64,000 bases of DNA from Flavobacteriales bacterium (GCA_016699575.1 CP064979.1:1612001-1676000), one strand, 5' to 3'. Positions 1 to 8,569 are shown, numbered from the stretch's first letter. A program made the numbers and translations. The notes: generated by a model from the letters alone, not told the origin.

Positions 1-2808
1 GACGGCGAAGTACACCGGGCGTTCCCAATTGTTGTTGGCCAGTAGGTCCAGCACCATCAAGTGGTTCTTGTAAAGGGCCTGCTTACCAACGGTCCACACC
101 ATGGCATCGGCAATGCGCGCACTGTCGGCCACGCTCACGGTGCCGTTGGTGATCACCTTGGCGCTGTCCACCGGAACGCTGAAGCGATTGGTGGGGAAGT
201 AGGCGTACTTGTCGCCGCCCTGCCCTTGCATGTTATCGTCGTTGGCCACGAAGGCCATGGCCTTGCGCAGGTCCATGGTCTGCGGGTTCTTGCGGTCGCG
301 CGGCAACAGGTACACGGCATCGCGGGTGCCCTGGCGGTATTTCTCCGGCGCCATCTTGAACGGCACGGGGTCGCTCTCATAGGCTTTGCGGCGCATCTGG
401 TCGATGTACCAATCGGTGTTGAGCAGGCTCAGGTTCACCACGCGCACATCGGTGCGGATGCCTTCGACCTCCTGGGCGTACCACAGCGGGAAGGTGTCGT
501 TATCCCCGTTGGTGAAGAGGATGGCGTTGGGCGCGCAGCTGTTCAGGTAGTTGCTGGCCACATCGCGCGCCGGCATGCGCTTGGCGCGGTTGTGGTCGTC
601 CCATTCAACGCTCAGCATCTGCAGCGGCACCAGCACGCACAGCAGCGTGGCCAGTGTCGCCACCACCGTGTCGTTCTTCATCACCATGCCCATGCCGTGG
701 AAGAGCAGTGCAGCACCGCCACCCACGCCAGTGATCCATAACAAGCTGTAGCTGCCGCTGTGGTCGCCTCCGGTGACACTTTCCGCCAAGTACTTCAGCA
801 CCACCAACGCCAGGCCTGCGCCAACGGCATAGAGCAGCTCCATGCGTTTGATGGTGCGCGCCGCGTCGAAGAGCGCATACACGCCCAGGCCGATCCAGAT
901 GGCGAAGGCGTAGAAGGAACCCACGTAGGCGTAGTCCCGCTCGCGCGGCTGCATGGGCGTCTGGTTCAGGTAGATGACGATGGCCAGGCCGGTGAAGAAG
1001 AACAGCAGCAGTACCACCGTCCAGTCGCGGATGTTGCGCGTGAGCTGGTACACCAGACCGATGAGACCAAGGATGAGCGGCAGGAAGAAGAGCTTGTTGT
1101 AGGCCTTGTTGTTCTTCATGCTGCTGGGCAGGGTGCTCTGCTCGCCCAGTCGTTGTTCGTCAACAAAGTCGAGGCCGCTGAGCCAGTTTCCTTCGGTGAT
1201 GCCGCCGCTGGTGCCCTGGATGTCGTTCTGCCTTCCGGCGAAGTTCCAGAGGAAGTAGCGCCAGTACATCCAGTTCACCTGGTAGTCCATGAAAAACCGG
1301 ACGTTCTCGCCCTGTCCGGGCTTGTAGATCATGCGGGTTTCCTCCGTGCGTGGATCGCGGAAGCGCACACCGTTCGCTTGCATATCGGCGATGCGCTCGC
1401 GGGCGTGTTCGATCAGTTCGCGGTTGCCGCTCGCCTTCGCCTCGGCCAGTTTCGCTTCCAACTCCTCCATGTCGGGGAAGTCGGCCCAACTGCGGTAGTC
1501 GCCCACGTGGTTGCCACTGGGGCTGTACATGCGCGGGAAGAACATGGTGAACTCCTGCTCATAGGCCGGTTCGCTGTTCTTGCGTTCGTCGGTCACCTCA
1601 TAGACGTGCTCCACGGTGAGGCCCGGGTTCTCCTGCAGGTAGTGGTCGGCGCTCCAGCCGTCGTAGAAGCGCTTCACGGTGCGGGTGCCCTTCTTCACCA
1701 ACCAGGTGGCGGTGCGCACCGGTGTGCCATCGCCCCAGCGGTTCTGCGGCGCCATGGGGCTTTCCCAGAACTGGCCGAAGAGCAGTGGCCGGTCGCCGTA
1801 CTGCTCGCGGTTGAGGTAGCTGACCAGGTTGAAGACGTTCTCCGGGTTGTTCTCGTCGATCGGCGGGTTGGCATGGCTGCGCACCACCGTCATGGCGTAG
1901 CTCGTGTAGCCCAGTAGGATCACGCTGATGCCAAGTATGATGGTGTTTGCTACCACCCGGCCACGCTTCTGCGTGAACCACAGGCCCCAAACGATGAGAC
2001 CCACCACCAGTACCCCGTAAACGATGTTGCCGGTGTTGAACGGTAGGCCGAAATCGTTGACAAAGCGCAGCTCGAACCAACCGGCCACCTTGGCCACGCC
2101 CGGTATGATGATGGCCTGGATGGCCCCCAAGATCACCGCGCCGATGAGCATGGTGATGAGGAAGCCCTTCCACGTAGGTGTGTAGCGCCGGAAGTAGTAC
2201 ACCAGCACAATGCACGGGATCACGAGCAAACCCAGCAGCTGCACGCCGATGCTGAGGCCCAGCAGGTAGCAGATGAGGATGAGCCAGCGCGTGTGGTGGG
2301 GCTGATCGGCCTCGCTTTCCCACTTGAGGATGGCCCAGAACACCGCGGCCGTGAACAGCGAGGACATGGAGTACACCTCCGCCTCCACCGCACTGAACCA
2401 GAACGAATCACTGAACGTGTAGGCCAGGGCGCCCACAATACCGCTGCCCATCACGGCGATGAGCTTGCCGGTGCTCCAATCCTCGTCGCCCTTACGCACC
2501 GCCAGCTTGTACGCCAGGTGAGTAATGGTCCAGAAGAGGAACAGGATGGTGAACGAGCTGCACAGCGCGCTTAGGATGTTGATGGTCATCGGCACATCCT
2601 CCGGGCTGGCGAACGCACTGAAGATCCGTGCGATCATCATGAACAGGGGCGCCCCCGGAGGGTGGCCCACCTCCAGCTTGTTGGCCGTGGCCAGGAACTC
2701 GCCGCAATCCCAGAAACTGGCCGTCGGCTCGATGGTGGCTACATAGACATAGGTGGCCACCAGCCAGACGAGCCAGCCGGTGATGATGTTGATCCTCTTG
2801 AACTGCAT
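1..2808 (-). CDS. DUF2723 family multi-pass membrane protein (5' part, runs off the left edge)
   Basis: The reading frame is open from an ATG at 2808 to the first base of the window, giving 936 residues with no stop, so the C-terminus is missing. The N-terminus is a membrane segment followed by WDCGEF and GHPPGAPLF, the signature region of the DUF2723 family. These Bacteroidota integral membrane proteins resemble glycosyltransferases of the dolichyl-phosphate-mannose mannosyltransferase type. Many hydrophobic helices follow through about residue 310, then a soluble stretch, then more helices near residues 560-720. The family is probably involved in envelope glycosylation; the substrate cannot be read from sequence. 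A TATCTTCG box lies at 2855-2862, upstream of the start. Confidence 0.9.
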   Translation of the reverse strand, partial: MQFKRINIITGWLVWLVATYVYVATIEPTASFWDCGEFLATANKLEVGHPPGAPLFMMIARIFSAFASPEDVPMTINILSALCSSFTILFLFWTITHLAYKLAVRKGDEDWSTGKLIAVMGSGIVGALAYTFSDSFWFSAVEAEVYSMSSLFTAAVFWAILKWESEADQPHHTRWLILICYLLGLSIGVQLLGLLVIPCIVLVYYFRRYTPTWKGFLITMLIGAVILGAIQAIIIPGVAKVAGWFELRFVNDFGLPFNTGNIVYGVLVVGLIVWGLWFTQKRGRVVANTIILGISVILLGYTSYAMTVVRSHANPPIDENNPENVFNLVSYLNREQYGDRPLLFGQFWESPMAPQNRWGDGTPVRTATWLVKKGTRTVKRFYDGWSADHYLQENPGLTVEHVYEVTDERKNSEPAYEQEFTMFFPRMYSPSGNHVGDYRSWADFPDMEELEAKLAEAKASGNRELIEHARERIADMQANGVRFRDPRTEETRMIYKPGQGENVRFFMDYQVNWMYWRYFLWNFAGRQNDIQGTSGGITEGNWLSGLDFVDEQRLGEQSTLPSSMKNNKAYNKLFFLPLILGLIGLVYQLTRNIRDWTVVLLLFFFTGLAIVIYLNQTPMQPRERDYAYVGSFYAFAIWIGLGVYALFDAARTIKRMELLYAVGAGLALVVLKYLAESVTGGDHSGSYSLLWITGVGGGAALLFHGMGMVMKNDTVVATLATLLCVLVPLQMLSVEWDDHNRAKRMPARDVASNYLNSCAPNAILFTNGDNDTFPLWYAQEVEGIRTDVRVVNLSLLNTDWYIDQMRRKAYESDPVPFKMAPEKYRQGTRDAVYLLPRDRKNPQTMDLRKAMAFVANDDNMQGQGGDKYAYFPTNRFSVPVDSAKVITNGTVSVADSARIADAMVWTVGKQALYKNHLMVLDLLANNNWERPVYFAV

Positions 2809-2854
2809 GCTTCCGCTGGATACCGCTGCGGATAGGGGTTCCGGCAGGGGCGGC

Positions 2855-2862
2855 CGAAGATA
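2855..2862 (-). promoter_or_regulatory. Putative -7 promoter box (TATCTTCG) for the DUF2723 gene
   Basis: The minus strand reads TATCTTCG about 46 bases before the ATG at 2808. It fits the Bacteroidetes -7 element TAnnTTTG apart from a C for the last T. No convincing -33 TTG is seen at the usual distance, so the call rests on the box alone and on its recurrence elsewhere in the window. Confidence 0.35.
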
Positions 2863-2928
2863 GCCGCCGCCCCTAACGGGCTACAGCAGCCATTGGCGCC
2901 AAGACTTGTCAATCCGCAACGGTTCTCT

Positions 2929-3101
2929 CGTCATCCCAACGGATGTTTCAGATGCACCGTCATCCCGGCACCAACCGCTCTCCCGTCATCCCGAGGAGTC
3001 CCCGACGAGGGATCCCGCCCTAGCCCCTTGGCAAAGACCGCCGTTGCCGGGTTCTTGCTATACCTAACATCGCGCGGGATCCCTCCTGCGTCGGGATGGC
3101 G
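2929..3101. repeat. Intergenic repeat with CGTCATCCC copies and inverted arms
   Basis: The 620-base gap between the DUF2723 gene and the MtfA-like gene begins with three copies of CGTCATCCC (2929, 2958, 2984). The third copy starts an arm, CGTCATCCCGAGGAGTC then GACGAGGGATCCC, that is repeated in inverted, imperfect form near 3072-3100 (GCGGGATCCCTCC then TCGGGATG). The whole could fold into a long imperfect hairpin. It has no coding potential. Similar palindromic spacers are widespread in environmental bacteria; nothing shows that this one is mobile. Confidence 0.6.
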
Positions 3102-3144
3102 AGAGATCTGTTGTGTACCCACATCGTCGGAATGCCGGAACGTC

Positions 3145-3152
3145 TATTTTCG
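3145..3152 (+). promoter_or_regulatory. Putative -7 promoter box (TATTTTCG) for tRNA-Gln
   Basis: TATTTTCG lies about 30 bases before the tRNA 5' end, a suitable distance for a short leader. A GC-rich hairpin (CCCCGCTTTCGGGG) follows immediately. The assignment is by motif only. Confidence 0.35.
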
Positions 3153-3182
3153 CCCCCGCTTTCGGGGAAACCCGATGGTCAT

Positions 3183-3255
3183 TGACCGATGGTGTAACTG
3201 GCAACACGTCTGATTTTGGTTCAGAAGAGTCCAGGTTCGAGCCCTGGTCGGTCAA
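3183..3255 (+). tRNA. tRNA-Gln (anticodon TTG)
   Basis: The 73-base cloverleaf is complete. The acceptor stem is TGACCGA/TCGGTCA, the D stem GTGT/ACAC, the anticodon stem TCTGA/TCAGA with loop TTTTGGT (anticodon TTG), and the T arm CCAGG-TTCGAGC-CCTGG. The discriminator is A, and CCA is not encoded. A strong hairpin follows 8 bases downstream. Confidence 0.95.
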
Positions 3256-3263
3256 CTGGAAAC

Positions 3264-3289
3264 GACAAAGCCCCACAAGGGGCTTTGTC
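3264..3289 (+). terminator. Perfect 11-bp hairpin downstream of tRNA-Gln
   Basis: GACAAAGCCCC pairs exactly with GGGGCTTTGTC around an ACAA loop, and the downstream sequence is AT-rich (AATTTAT). It is placed just after the tRNA and probably ends or processes its transcript. Confidence 0.6.
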
Positions 3290-3295
3290 AATTTA

Positions 3296-3360
3296 TGACC
3301 GACCGACAAAGGGCGAGAAGCCTGTCCCGAAGCCTTGCGAGGGAAGCCCTGGTCGGTCAA
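3296..3360 (+). pseudogene. Degenerate tRNA-like copy sharing both ends with tRNA-Gln
   Basis: This 65-base stretch starts with TGACC/GACCGA and ends with AGCCCTGGTCGGTCAA, the same acceptor-strand and T-arm 3' sequence as the intact tRNA-Gln at 3183-3255. The middle does not form a D arm or an anticodon arm. It looks like a decayed tandem tRNA, or a copy of the tRNA 3' end left by a recombination event. Confidence 0.45.
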
Positions 3361-3400
3361 CAAGGAAGCCCCGCGAAAGCGGGGTTTTTTGTTGACCGAC
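3352..3400 (+). terminator. Nested hairpin with T-run after the tRNA-like remnant
   Basis: The inner stem is CCCCGC-GAAA-GCGGGG (3369-3384), followed by six T, a classic intrinsic terminator. An outer perfect 12-bp stem (3352-3363 with 3389-3400, GTCGGTCAACAA/TTGTTGACCGAC) encloses it. The outer arms are made of the duplicated tRNA 3' end, so the structure probably arose from that duplication. Confidence 0.65.
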
Positions 3401-3431
3401 TGCGGAACTTACCCGTCGCTCGGTCAACGCT

Positions 3432-4253
3432 TTACTCGTCCCCCTTGGAAAGGGGTTGGGGGATGACACCCGCCGGATCCTGCTTGAGCAACCTGCACAT
3501 CACCGCGTATTCGGCTGGCATTTTCTCTTTGAAGGCTACGGCCTGCTCGAAGAAGTACTCCACGGCACAGGCGAAGTACTCGGCCTCGTTGGTTCCTGCA
3601 TAACGCCGGAAGAGGCGGCTCTCGCCGGCGCTGATCATGGCCATTTCTGTGTGGGCCATCCGGTTCCAGTCGTTCAGGGCCTGCACATCGAAGTAGTCGT
3701 CCTCTTCGTTGGGTATGGCATGTTCCAGCCAGAGCGCGTGCGCGAATTCGTGCAGTCCCAAGTGGATCGCATCGGTGTGATCGGCATCGCCTTCGGTGAA
3801 GTGCTTCCAAGAAAGCATGATCGTTCCGCGGCGCAAGTATGTAGCGCCTTTGAACTTCGCTCCGGACCGCCTGTCGTGGAAAGCATCGGGATGAATGACG
3901 ATGTTGCCGAAGTGGATCAGTAGCAGGTCGCCCAGGCCGTAGGTCACTTGCACCGCAATGGCCGAAACGCGCACCCGCATCTCCCGCGTCAAGCGCACGT
4001 CCTTCCCCACCCAGTGCTTGTCATAGATGAACTCCTTCACGCGCCGCGCGAACTCCTCACGGTCCTTCTCGCTCAGTCGGCCGTAGTACCTCGACCATTG
4101 CTCCAGCAGCACCCTGTCCTTCTCCGCAATGGGCAAGGCCGTGTGCGCCAAGATGCCGATGGCACCGACGAGCTCACCGAAGAACAAATACAGGAAACCC
4201 ACAACGAGGGCCAGAAGACCGACCACAGCGATACCGACCACCACCTGTTCCAT
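3432..4253 (-). CDS. mtfA: MtfA-like zinc metallopeptidase (M90 family)
   Basis: This 273-residue protein has one N-terminal membrane helix (about residues 4-28) and a cytosolic or periplasmic peptidase domain with HEFAH at 168-172, the zinc-binding HExxH motif. The sequence around it (GLHEFAHALWLEHA) and the downstream FNEAEYFA-type segment match MtfA, the peptidase that in Escherichia coli binds the Mlc repressor and affects glucose-PTS control. No PTS genes are visible here, so that role should not be transferred; envelope or protein quality control is equally possible. It is divergent from the M48 peptidase gene with a 53-base gap. Confidence 0.85.
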   Translation of the reverse strand: MEQVVVGIAVVGLLALVVGFLYLFFGELVGAIGILAHTALPIAEKDRVLLEQWSRYYGRLSEKDREEFARRVKEFIYDKHWVGKDVRLTREMRVRVSAIAVQVTYGLGDLLLIHFGNIVIHPDAFHDRRSGAKFKGATYLRRGTIMLSWKHFTEGDADHTDAIHLGLHEFAHALWLEHAIPNEEDDYFDVQALNDWNRMAHTEMAMISAGESRLFRRYAGTNEAEYFACAVEYFFEQAVAFKEKMPAEYAVMCRLLKQDPAGVIPQPLSKGDE

Positions 4254-4273
4254 GCGCCGGTCAAAAATGGTGG

Positions 4274-4301
4274 TTGCACTGGATGCCCACCGATACGTTT
4301 G
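4274..4301 (+). promoter_or_regulatory. Putative promoter TTG-N17-TACGTTTG of the M48 peptidase gene
   Basis: TTG at 4274-4276 and TACGTTTG at 4294-4301 are 17 bases apart, matching the Bacteroidetes -33/-7 promoter pattern well. The ATG at 4307 lies five bases after the -7 box, which implies an almost leaderless message. This argues against the upstream in-frame codon at 4274 as the translation start. Confidence 0.5.
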
Positions 4302-4306
4302 CTGCG

Positions 4307-5368
4307 ATGCACGAACCAGCCACCACCGAACTGTACGACGGTCTCACCACCCGCCCGGCCACGTTCACTTGGCTCTCGCCCACCATCATGGAAGTGCGCG
4401 CCGGCAACGAGGCTCACCAATGGAACGTGCGCGACAAGCAGTTCAGCTGGGATGCCGGGGAACACCACCTGCGGCTTACCCACGGGGTACGCTCCCTCAT
4501 CGTGAAGGAGCCAACGGCGCAGCGCCTGCTCATCGCGCATTTGAAGCAGCACAGCCGGGGCAGCAAAACGAGCGGCGCCACCCCCATTCTGCTCAGCCGC
4601 GCGGCGCTCATGTTCCTGCTCTTCATCGGTGCACTGGTCGCGGCTTACATCTGGCTGATGCCCATAGTGGCCGAGTGGTTGGCCATGCGCCTGCCGCGCT
4701 CGGTGGACGACCAGCTCGGAGAGGCGTCCTGGGCCTCGATGGAGCCCACCATGGAATTCGACACGGCGCGCACGGCACGGCTGCAACGCTTCGGTGATGC
4801 GCTGGCCATCAGTCCGGACCACGCACTGAAATACCACGTGGTGAACGATGCCCAGGTGAACGCTTTTGCGCTGCCGGGCGGGCACATCGTGGTGTACACC
4901 GGCTTGCTCAACGAACTGGACAGCGCCGCCGAACTGGCCGCGCTGCTGGCGCACGAGGGCACGCATGTGCAGGAGCGCCACACCACACGCACCATGGTGC
5001 GGCAGTTCGCCAGTTCGTTCTTCATCTCGCTCATCGTGGGCGATGCCGGCGCTCTCGGAGACATCGCGGCGGCCAAGGGCGACGAGCTGCGCGGCCTCAG
5101 CTACTCGCGCGACCTGGAGCAGGAAGCGGACGATATCGGTATGCAACGCATGCACGCCAACGGCGTTGATCCGCACGGCATGATCGATCTGCTCAACGAA
5201 CTCAAGGGCGCGCACGGGTCGGATGCGGAACCTCCCGCCTTCCTCAGCAGCCACCCGCTCACTGACGATCGCATCGGGAATGCCACGGCTCGCAGCGCAG
5301 CACTGGGCCAGCCCACCAAGCCGAACGCGGTGTTGGAGGGGTTGTTCGCGGCGCTGATGGTGAAGTGA
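4307..5368 (+). CDS. M48 family zinc metallopeptidase
   Basis: The protein has 353 residues. An N-terminal region of about 90 residues resembles the domain that often precedes M48 peptidases in Gram-negative bacteria. One membrane segment follows near residues 100-125 (the LMFLLFIGALVAAYIWLM stretch), then the catalytic domain with HEGTH at 216-220 and the second zinc motif EQEAD beginning at Glu271. The family cleaves misfolded or envelope-associated proteins. ATG 4307 was chosen over upstream in-frame starts because a promoter-like box ends six bases before it. The gene ends directly at the stop codon of the convergent DUF1572 gene. Confidence 0.85.
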   Translation: MHEPATTELYDGLTTRPATFTWLSPTIMEVRAGNEAHQWNVRDKQFSWDAGEHHLRLTHGVRSLIVKEPTAQRLLIAHLKQHSRGSKTSGATPILLSRAALMFLLFIGALVAAYIWLMPIVAEWLAMRLPRSVDDQLGEASWASMEPTMEFDTARTARLQRFGDALAISPDHALKYHVVNDAQVNAFALPGGHIVVYTGLLNELDSAAELAALLAHEGTHVQERHTTRTMVRQFASSFFISLIVGDAGALGDIAAAKGDELRGLSYSRDLEQEADDIGMQRMHANGVDPHGMIDLLNELKGAHGSDAEPPAFLSSHPLTDDRIGNATARSAALGQPTKPNAVLEGLFAALMVK

Positions 5369-5914
5369 TCAGCTCTTGTTATCGTCCGTGAAGTGCTTCC
5401 GCTCCTTCGGCTGCGCGAACTTCTGCGTGTTGAACTGCGTGCTGGCGTTGCGCGGTATGCTCAAGGTGGTCCATCCATCGCCGGCAAATGCGCGAGCGAG
5501 CAGAACGATCTGGCCAACGTCGTAGGCGTAGTGCGCCAGCTGGCGGTGCAGCGCTTCTTCCACCGTGTGGCCTTCGTTGCGGATGTACACCGTATGCGAC
5601 AGGTCGGCCTCGGTGAGCGGCTCCACCGCTGAGAAAAAGCAGGCCCAGCCGCTTTCCCAATCCTTCAAGAGTGCTGCGCGGTCCTGACCAGCGTCCTCGA
5701 ACTCACTGTCGCGGTCGCGCCAGGGTTTCTCGCCGTCGCTGGTGAGGAAGTCCGTGAAGCGCGAGCGCATGTTGCCCGCCATGTGCCGCACGATGATGGC
5801 GATGCTGTTGCCCTCGTTCACCAGCAAGCGGTGCAGGTCCGCATCGCCCACTTGGGCCATGGCTTTGTCGCCGAGCTGTTTGTAGTATTTGAAGAGCGGG
5901 AAAAGAGCGATCAT
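5369..5914 (-). CDS. DinB-like / DUF1572 family protein
   Basis: This 181-residue protein is predicted to be mostly helical. RHMAGNM near residue 40 and a later AHYAYDVGQI provide the spaced histidines of the DinB/YfiT four-helix metal-binding superfamily, and the sequence fits the DUF1572 branch. Relatives include bacillithiol- or mycothiol-dependent transferases, but the substrate is unknown. The start at 5914 (MIALFPLF) is chosen because the 16 upstream in-frame codons lie in a perfect 19-bp inverted repeat shared in part with another intergenic region, and are unlikely to be coding. Confidence 0.75.
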   Translation of the reverse strand: MIALFPLFKYYKQLGDKAMAQVGDADLHRLLVNEGNSIAIIVRHMAGNMRSRFTDFLTSDGEKPWRDRDSEFEDAGQDRAALLKDWESGWACFFSAVEPLTEADLSHTVYIRNEGHTVEEALHRQLAHYAYDVGQIVLLARAFAGDGWTTLSIPRNASTQFNTQKFAQPKERKHFTDDNKS

Positions 5915-5919
5915 GTGTT

Positions 5920-5963
5920 CATGTGGCCATGTGTCCATGGTCGAATGGACACATGGCCACATG
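5920..5963. repeat. Perfect 19-bp inverted repeat between tRNA-Arg and the DUF1572 gene
   Basis: The arm at 5920-5938 (CATGTGGCCATGTGTCCAT) is exactly complementary to 5945-5963 around a 6-base loop. It begins six bases upstream of the DUF1572 start and 13 bases downstream of the tRNA-Arg 3' end. It could terminate or process the tRNA transcript or limit translation of the gene. A related CATGGCCACATG motif recurs at 55757-55768. Confidence 0.8.
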
Positions 5964-5976
5964 GAACAATGGATCG

Positions 5977-6048
5977 TGACCCCACCAGGAATCGAACCTG
6001 GATCAAAAGTTTAGGAAACTTCTATTCTATCCGTTGAACTATGGGGTC
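5977..6048 (-). tRNA. tRNA-Arg (anticodon CCT)
   Basis: This 72-base cloverleaf on the minus strand has acceptor stem GACCCCA/TGGGGTC, D stem GTTC/GAAT, anticodon stem GAAGT/ACTTT with loop TTCCTAA (anticodon CCT), and T arm CCAGG-TTCGATT-CCTGG. The discriminator is A, and CCA is not encoded. Confidence 0.95.
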
Positions 6049-6106
6049 GGTGCAGCCTGCGCCAATGCGCCCGGGCCATGCGGGCCCTGCCTTCGGCAAG
6101 CGGGCG

Positions 6107-6114
6107 CGAAAGTA
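6107..6114 (-). promoter_or_regulatory. Putative -7 promoter box (TACTTTCG) for tRNA-Arg
   Basis: TACTTTCG on the minus strand lies about 58 bases before the tRNA 5' end, in the 85-base gap after the aminopeptidase stop codon. The same octamer stands before several protein genes in the window. Confidence 0.4.
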
Positions 6115-6133
6115 ACCGGCACGGTCACCCCGT

Positions 6134-8569
6134 TCAGCGCAGCACCTCGAACCGGGCCTTGCCGAGTACCACGCCGTTAGCACCACGCCCCACCAAGGTG
6201 TAGAACCCGTCGGCCAATCCGGTCACGTCCAAGCTTACTTCAAAACCACCGTTCACTGCGGTTGTGTTGCGAAGCACAACGCGGCCTGTTGCGTCCTGGA
6301 CTTCGAGCAGAGCGGTAGTGCCTGAGTTCGACTTGCCACATACGGTCAGCACGTCGTTCGTCGGCACCGGGAAGGCGGTCAGCACGCCCAAGGCAGCCTC
6401 GTGCTCGGCCACGTTCACAACCGCCGTTCCACGTGCGAATGCATAATGGCCCTTCCGCAGGTTGTTCATGATGAAACTACCAAGGCCGTCCGTGGCATTG
6501 CCGACCTGCGGATCCACATCGGGATAGATCTCCCACGGATCTTGGGCCGTTGCGCGCCACACCAGGATCGCGTCGCTTTCGGTACTGCCGTACAGGTCGA
6601 AGTCGAGGTCCGTCGACGCATTGGCATCGTAGTACAAGCGTCCGCGCAGCACCGTTCCCGCCGGCCAGATGCCGTCCACGATCCAATAGTGCGTGTTGGA
6701 AAGTTCGTCCACGCCCCACCAGAGGTTGTCGGCATCGGGCGCGCTCCAGATGTGCTCCACGCGGAACAACGCCGAGTCCACCAGCGCATCATCGTACAAG
6801 CGGAATTCCGTGCGCGGCATGATGCTCGTGAAGTTGCCGTCCGGCGGGATCGTGAACTCGTGGTCCATGCGCGCCTGGTTCAAGCGGTTGTGACCATTGA
6901 GGATGGCCATCACCGGTTCGAAGTCGCACATCACGCTAGCACTGCTGAACTCCGCATCGCCCGTGATCTTGAACTCCTGCCGCTGCCAGTTGGCGCCCAC
7001 GAGCGTGAGATCGAGCGGCACCTGCGCGTGGAATGCAGCGGTGCCACGCAGCTTCTGGCGCAGTTGCAACTGAACGTTCCATTGGTTGCCGCTCGGCGTG
7101 GCGTCCATATCGTCCACCACGAACGCCGCGAAGCCCGGTGCAAACACCCACGCATCGAAGAACGGATCGAGGTTGAGACCGGTGCCCGCTTCGAGCGTGT
7201 CGCGGAACTGCTGCGGGGTCATGTCGCCCCAGGCCAGTTGCTGTTGCACGTACTGGAGGCCAACACGGAAGAGCGAGTCGCCCATGTAACCGCGCAGGTT
7301 GTGCATTACGGCAGCGCCCTTGTAATAGGTATGCCGCCCATAGATGTGCTCATCAGGCATGGGGCTCATGGGCCAGAAGCCCTGGTCTTGCAAGTGCGCC
7401 TGTTCCAGCACGAAAAGCTGGTTGTCCTTCACCACGTCAACGAAAGCCTCTTCGCCATAGAGCCATTCCTCGAAGAGGTGACTGGCGTACTCGGCCGGTC
7501 CTTCCTTCAACCACATGTCGTTGTGCACGTGCGGCGCCACCACATCGCCGAACCAGTGGTGGCCCAGTTCGTGACTGTAGAGACCGCGGTTATCGAAGGC
7601 GCTCTGCCCGGTCATGATTTGCGGATAGGCGATGTTGGTGGGGATCTCCAGTGCACCATCGGTGGTGAGGGCATAACCCACGCGCGGGAAGGCATGCGGT
7701 CCGTACCAATGCTCCAGCGCGTCTATGGCTCCGCCGATATCCGAGAGCTTGCCCACCAACGCGTTGAGCTGTGGGGCTTTTGCGGACAATCGGACCGGCA
7801 CAGGGCCGAACGCACCGTTGTGCACGAGATCCGAATCGTTGTATGCCGCAACAGCCACAGCGCTCAGGTGAGTGGGTATGTTGTGCGCGAAGTCGAAGGT
7901 GCGGACCACGGTATCACCACCGAGCAGCGTTTCGTTCACCATGTCGCCCATGCAATGGGCAGTGCGGCCCCCAGCGCTCTTCACGGTGTAGGTGTATGTA
8001 GCGCGTTCCACGAAACTATCGAAGCACGGGTACCACACCTTGCCGAAGTTGGGCGGTATGGTGCTGAGCCCGATGCCGAGATTGTAGATGTAATCCGCTT
8101 CGAAATAGAAACCGCCCCACTCGGGATCGCGGTGCGGCGAGCCGTGGTAGTGGACGGTGAGCTGGTAATTGGTGCCGAGTTGAGCGGGCTGTGTGAAGTC
8201 AACACGCAGGAACTGGTTGTCGTACGTGAAAGTCATCGGACCATTCCCGTCCGTCACGCTGTCAACGACCAACTGGAACAGGTCGAACCGGATGAAGGTC
8301 TGGTTGGACATCAACGGTGTGAACGTGACGGTGGTGCTCGCCTTGATCTGCTCGCCGCTGTAGTCCGTCACATCCAGGTTGATATCGTAGTGCAGGATGT
8401 CGAACGTGTCGCTGCGCGCGATCGTCTCGTCGATCTGGTTCTTCTCCTGCGCACTGGGCGTGTGCTTGTGGTTGCCGAGGTTGCGCCAATGGTGGCAGCC
8501 GTACTGGTAGGGCTGGGCCGACACTGCGGTCAGGAGCGTGAACGCTGGCAGGATGAGCAGTAGGCGCAT
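6134..8569 (-). CDS. Secreted M1 family aminopeptidase with T9SS sorting domain
   Basis: This 811-residue protein has a signal peptide (about residues 1-18, ending VSAQ). An M1 peptidase fold follows: an N-terminal beta domain, the exopeptidase-type motif GALEIPTN, the zinc site HELGHHWFGD (H333, E334, H337) and the third ligand Glu356, exactly 18 residues after H337. The last 80 residues, with FPVPTNDVL and a GFYTLVG-type end, form a type A T9SS C-terminal domain, so the enzyme is exported across the outer membrane and probably attached to the surface. It would trim N-terminal residues from extracellular peptides. ATG 8569 is chosen because it begins the signal peptide; upstream in-frame sequence overlaps the divergent gene. 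Confidence 0.9.
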   Translation of the reverse strand: MRLLLILPAFTLLTAVSAQPYQYGCHHWRNLGNHKHTPSAQEKNQIDETIARSDTFDILHYDINLDVTDYSGEQIKASTTVTFTPLMSNQTFIRFDLFQLVVDSVTDGNGPMTFTYDNQFLRVDFTQPAQLGTNYQLTVHYHGSPHRDPEWGGFYFEADYIYNLGIGLSTIPPNFGKVWYPCFDSFVERATYTYTVKSAGGRTAHCMGDMVNETLLGGDTVVRTFDFAHNIPTHLSAVAVAAYNDSDLVHNGAFGPVPVRLSAKAPQLNALVGKLSDIGGAIDALEHWYGPHAFPRVGYALTTDGALEIPTNIAYPQIMTGQSAFDNRGLYSHELGHHWFGDVVAPHVHNDMWLKEGPAEYASHLFEEWLYGEEAFVDVVKDNQLFVLEQAHLQDQGFWPMSPMPDEHIYGRHTYYKGAAVMHNLRGYMGDSLFRVGLQYVQQQLAWGDMTPQQFRDTLEAGTGLNLDPFFDAWVFAPGFAAFVVDDMDATPSGNQWNVQLQLRQKLRGTAAFHAQVPLDLTLVGANWQRQEFKITGDAEFSSASVMCDFEPVMAILNGHNRLNQARMDHEFTIPPDGNFTSIMPRTEFRLYDDALVDSALFRVEHIWSAPDADNLWWGVDELSNTHYWIVDGIWPAGTVLRGRLYYDANASTDLDFDLYGSTESDAILVWRATAQDPWEIYPDVDPQVGNATDGLGSFIMNNLRKGHYAFARGTAVVNVAEHEAALGVLTAFPVPTNDVLTVCGKSNSGTTALLEVQDATGRVVLRNTTAVNGGFEVSLDVTGLADGFYTLVGRGANGVVLGKARFEVLR

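Noticed and set aside
6401..8563. 720-codon plus-strand open frame opposite the M1 aminopeptidase
   Set aside because: The aminopeptidase has an intact zinc site, signal peptide and sorting domain on the minus strand.
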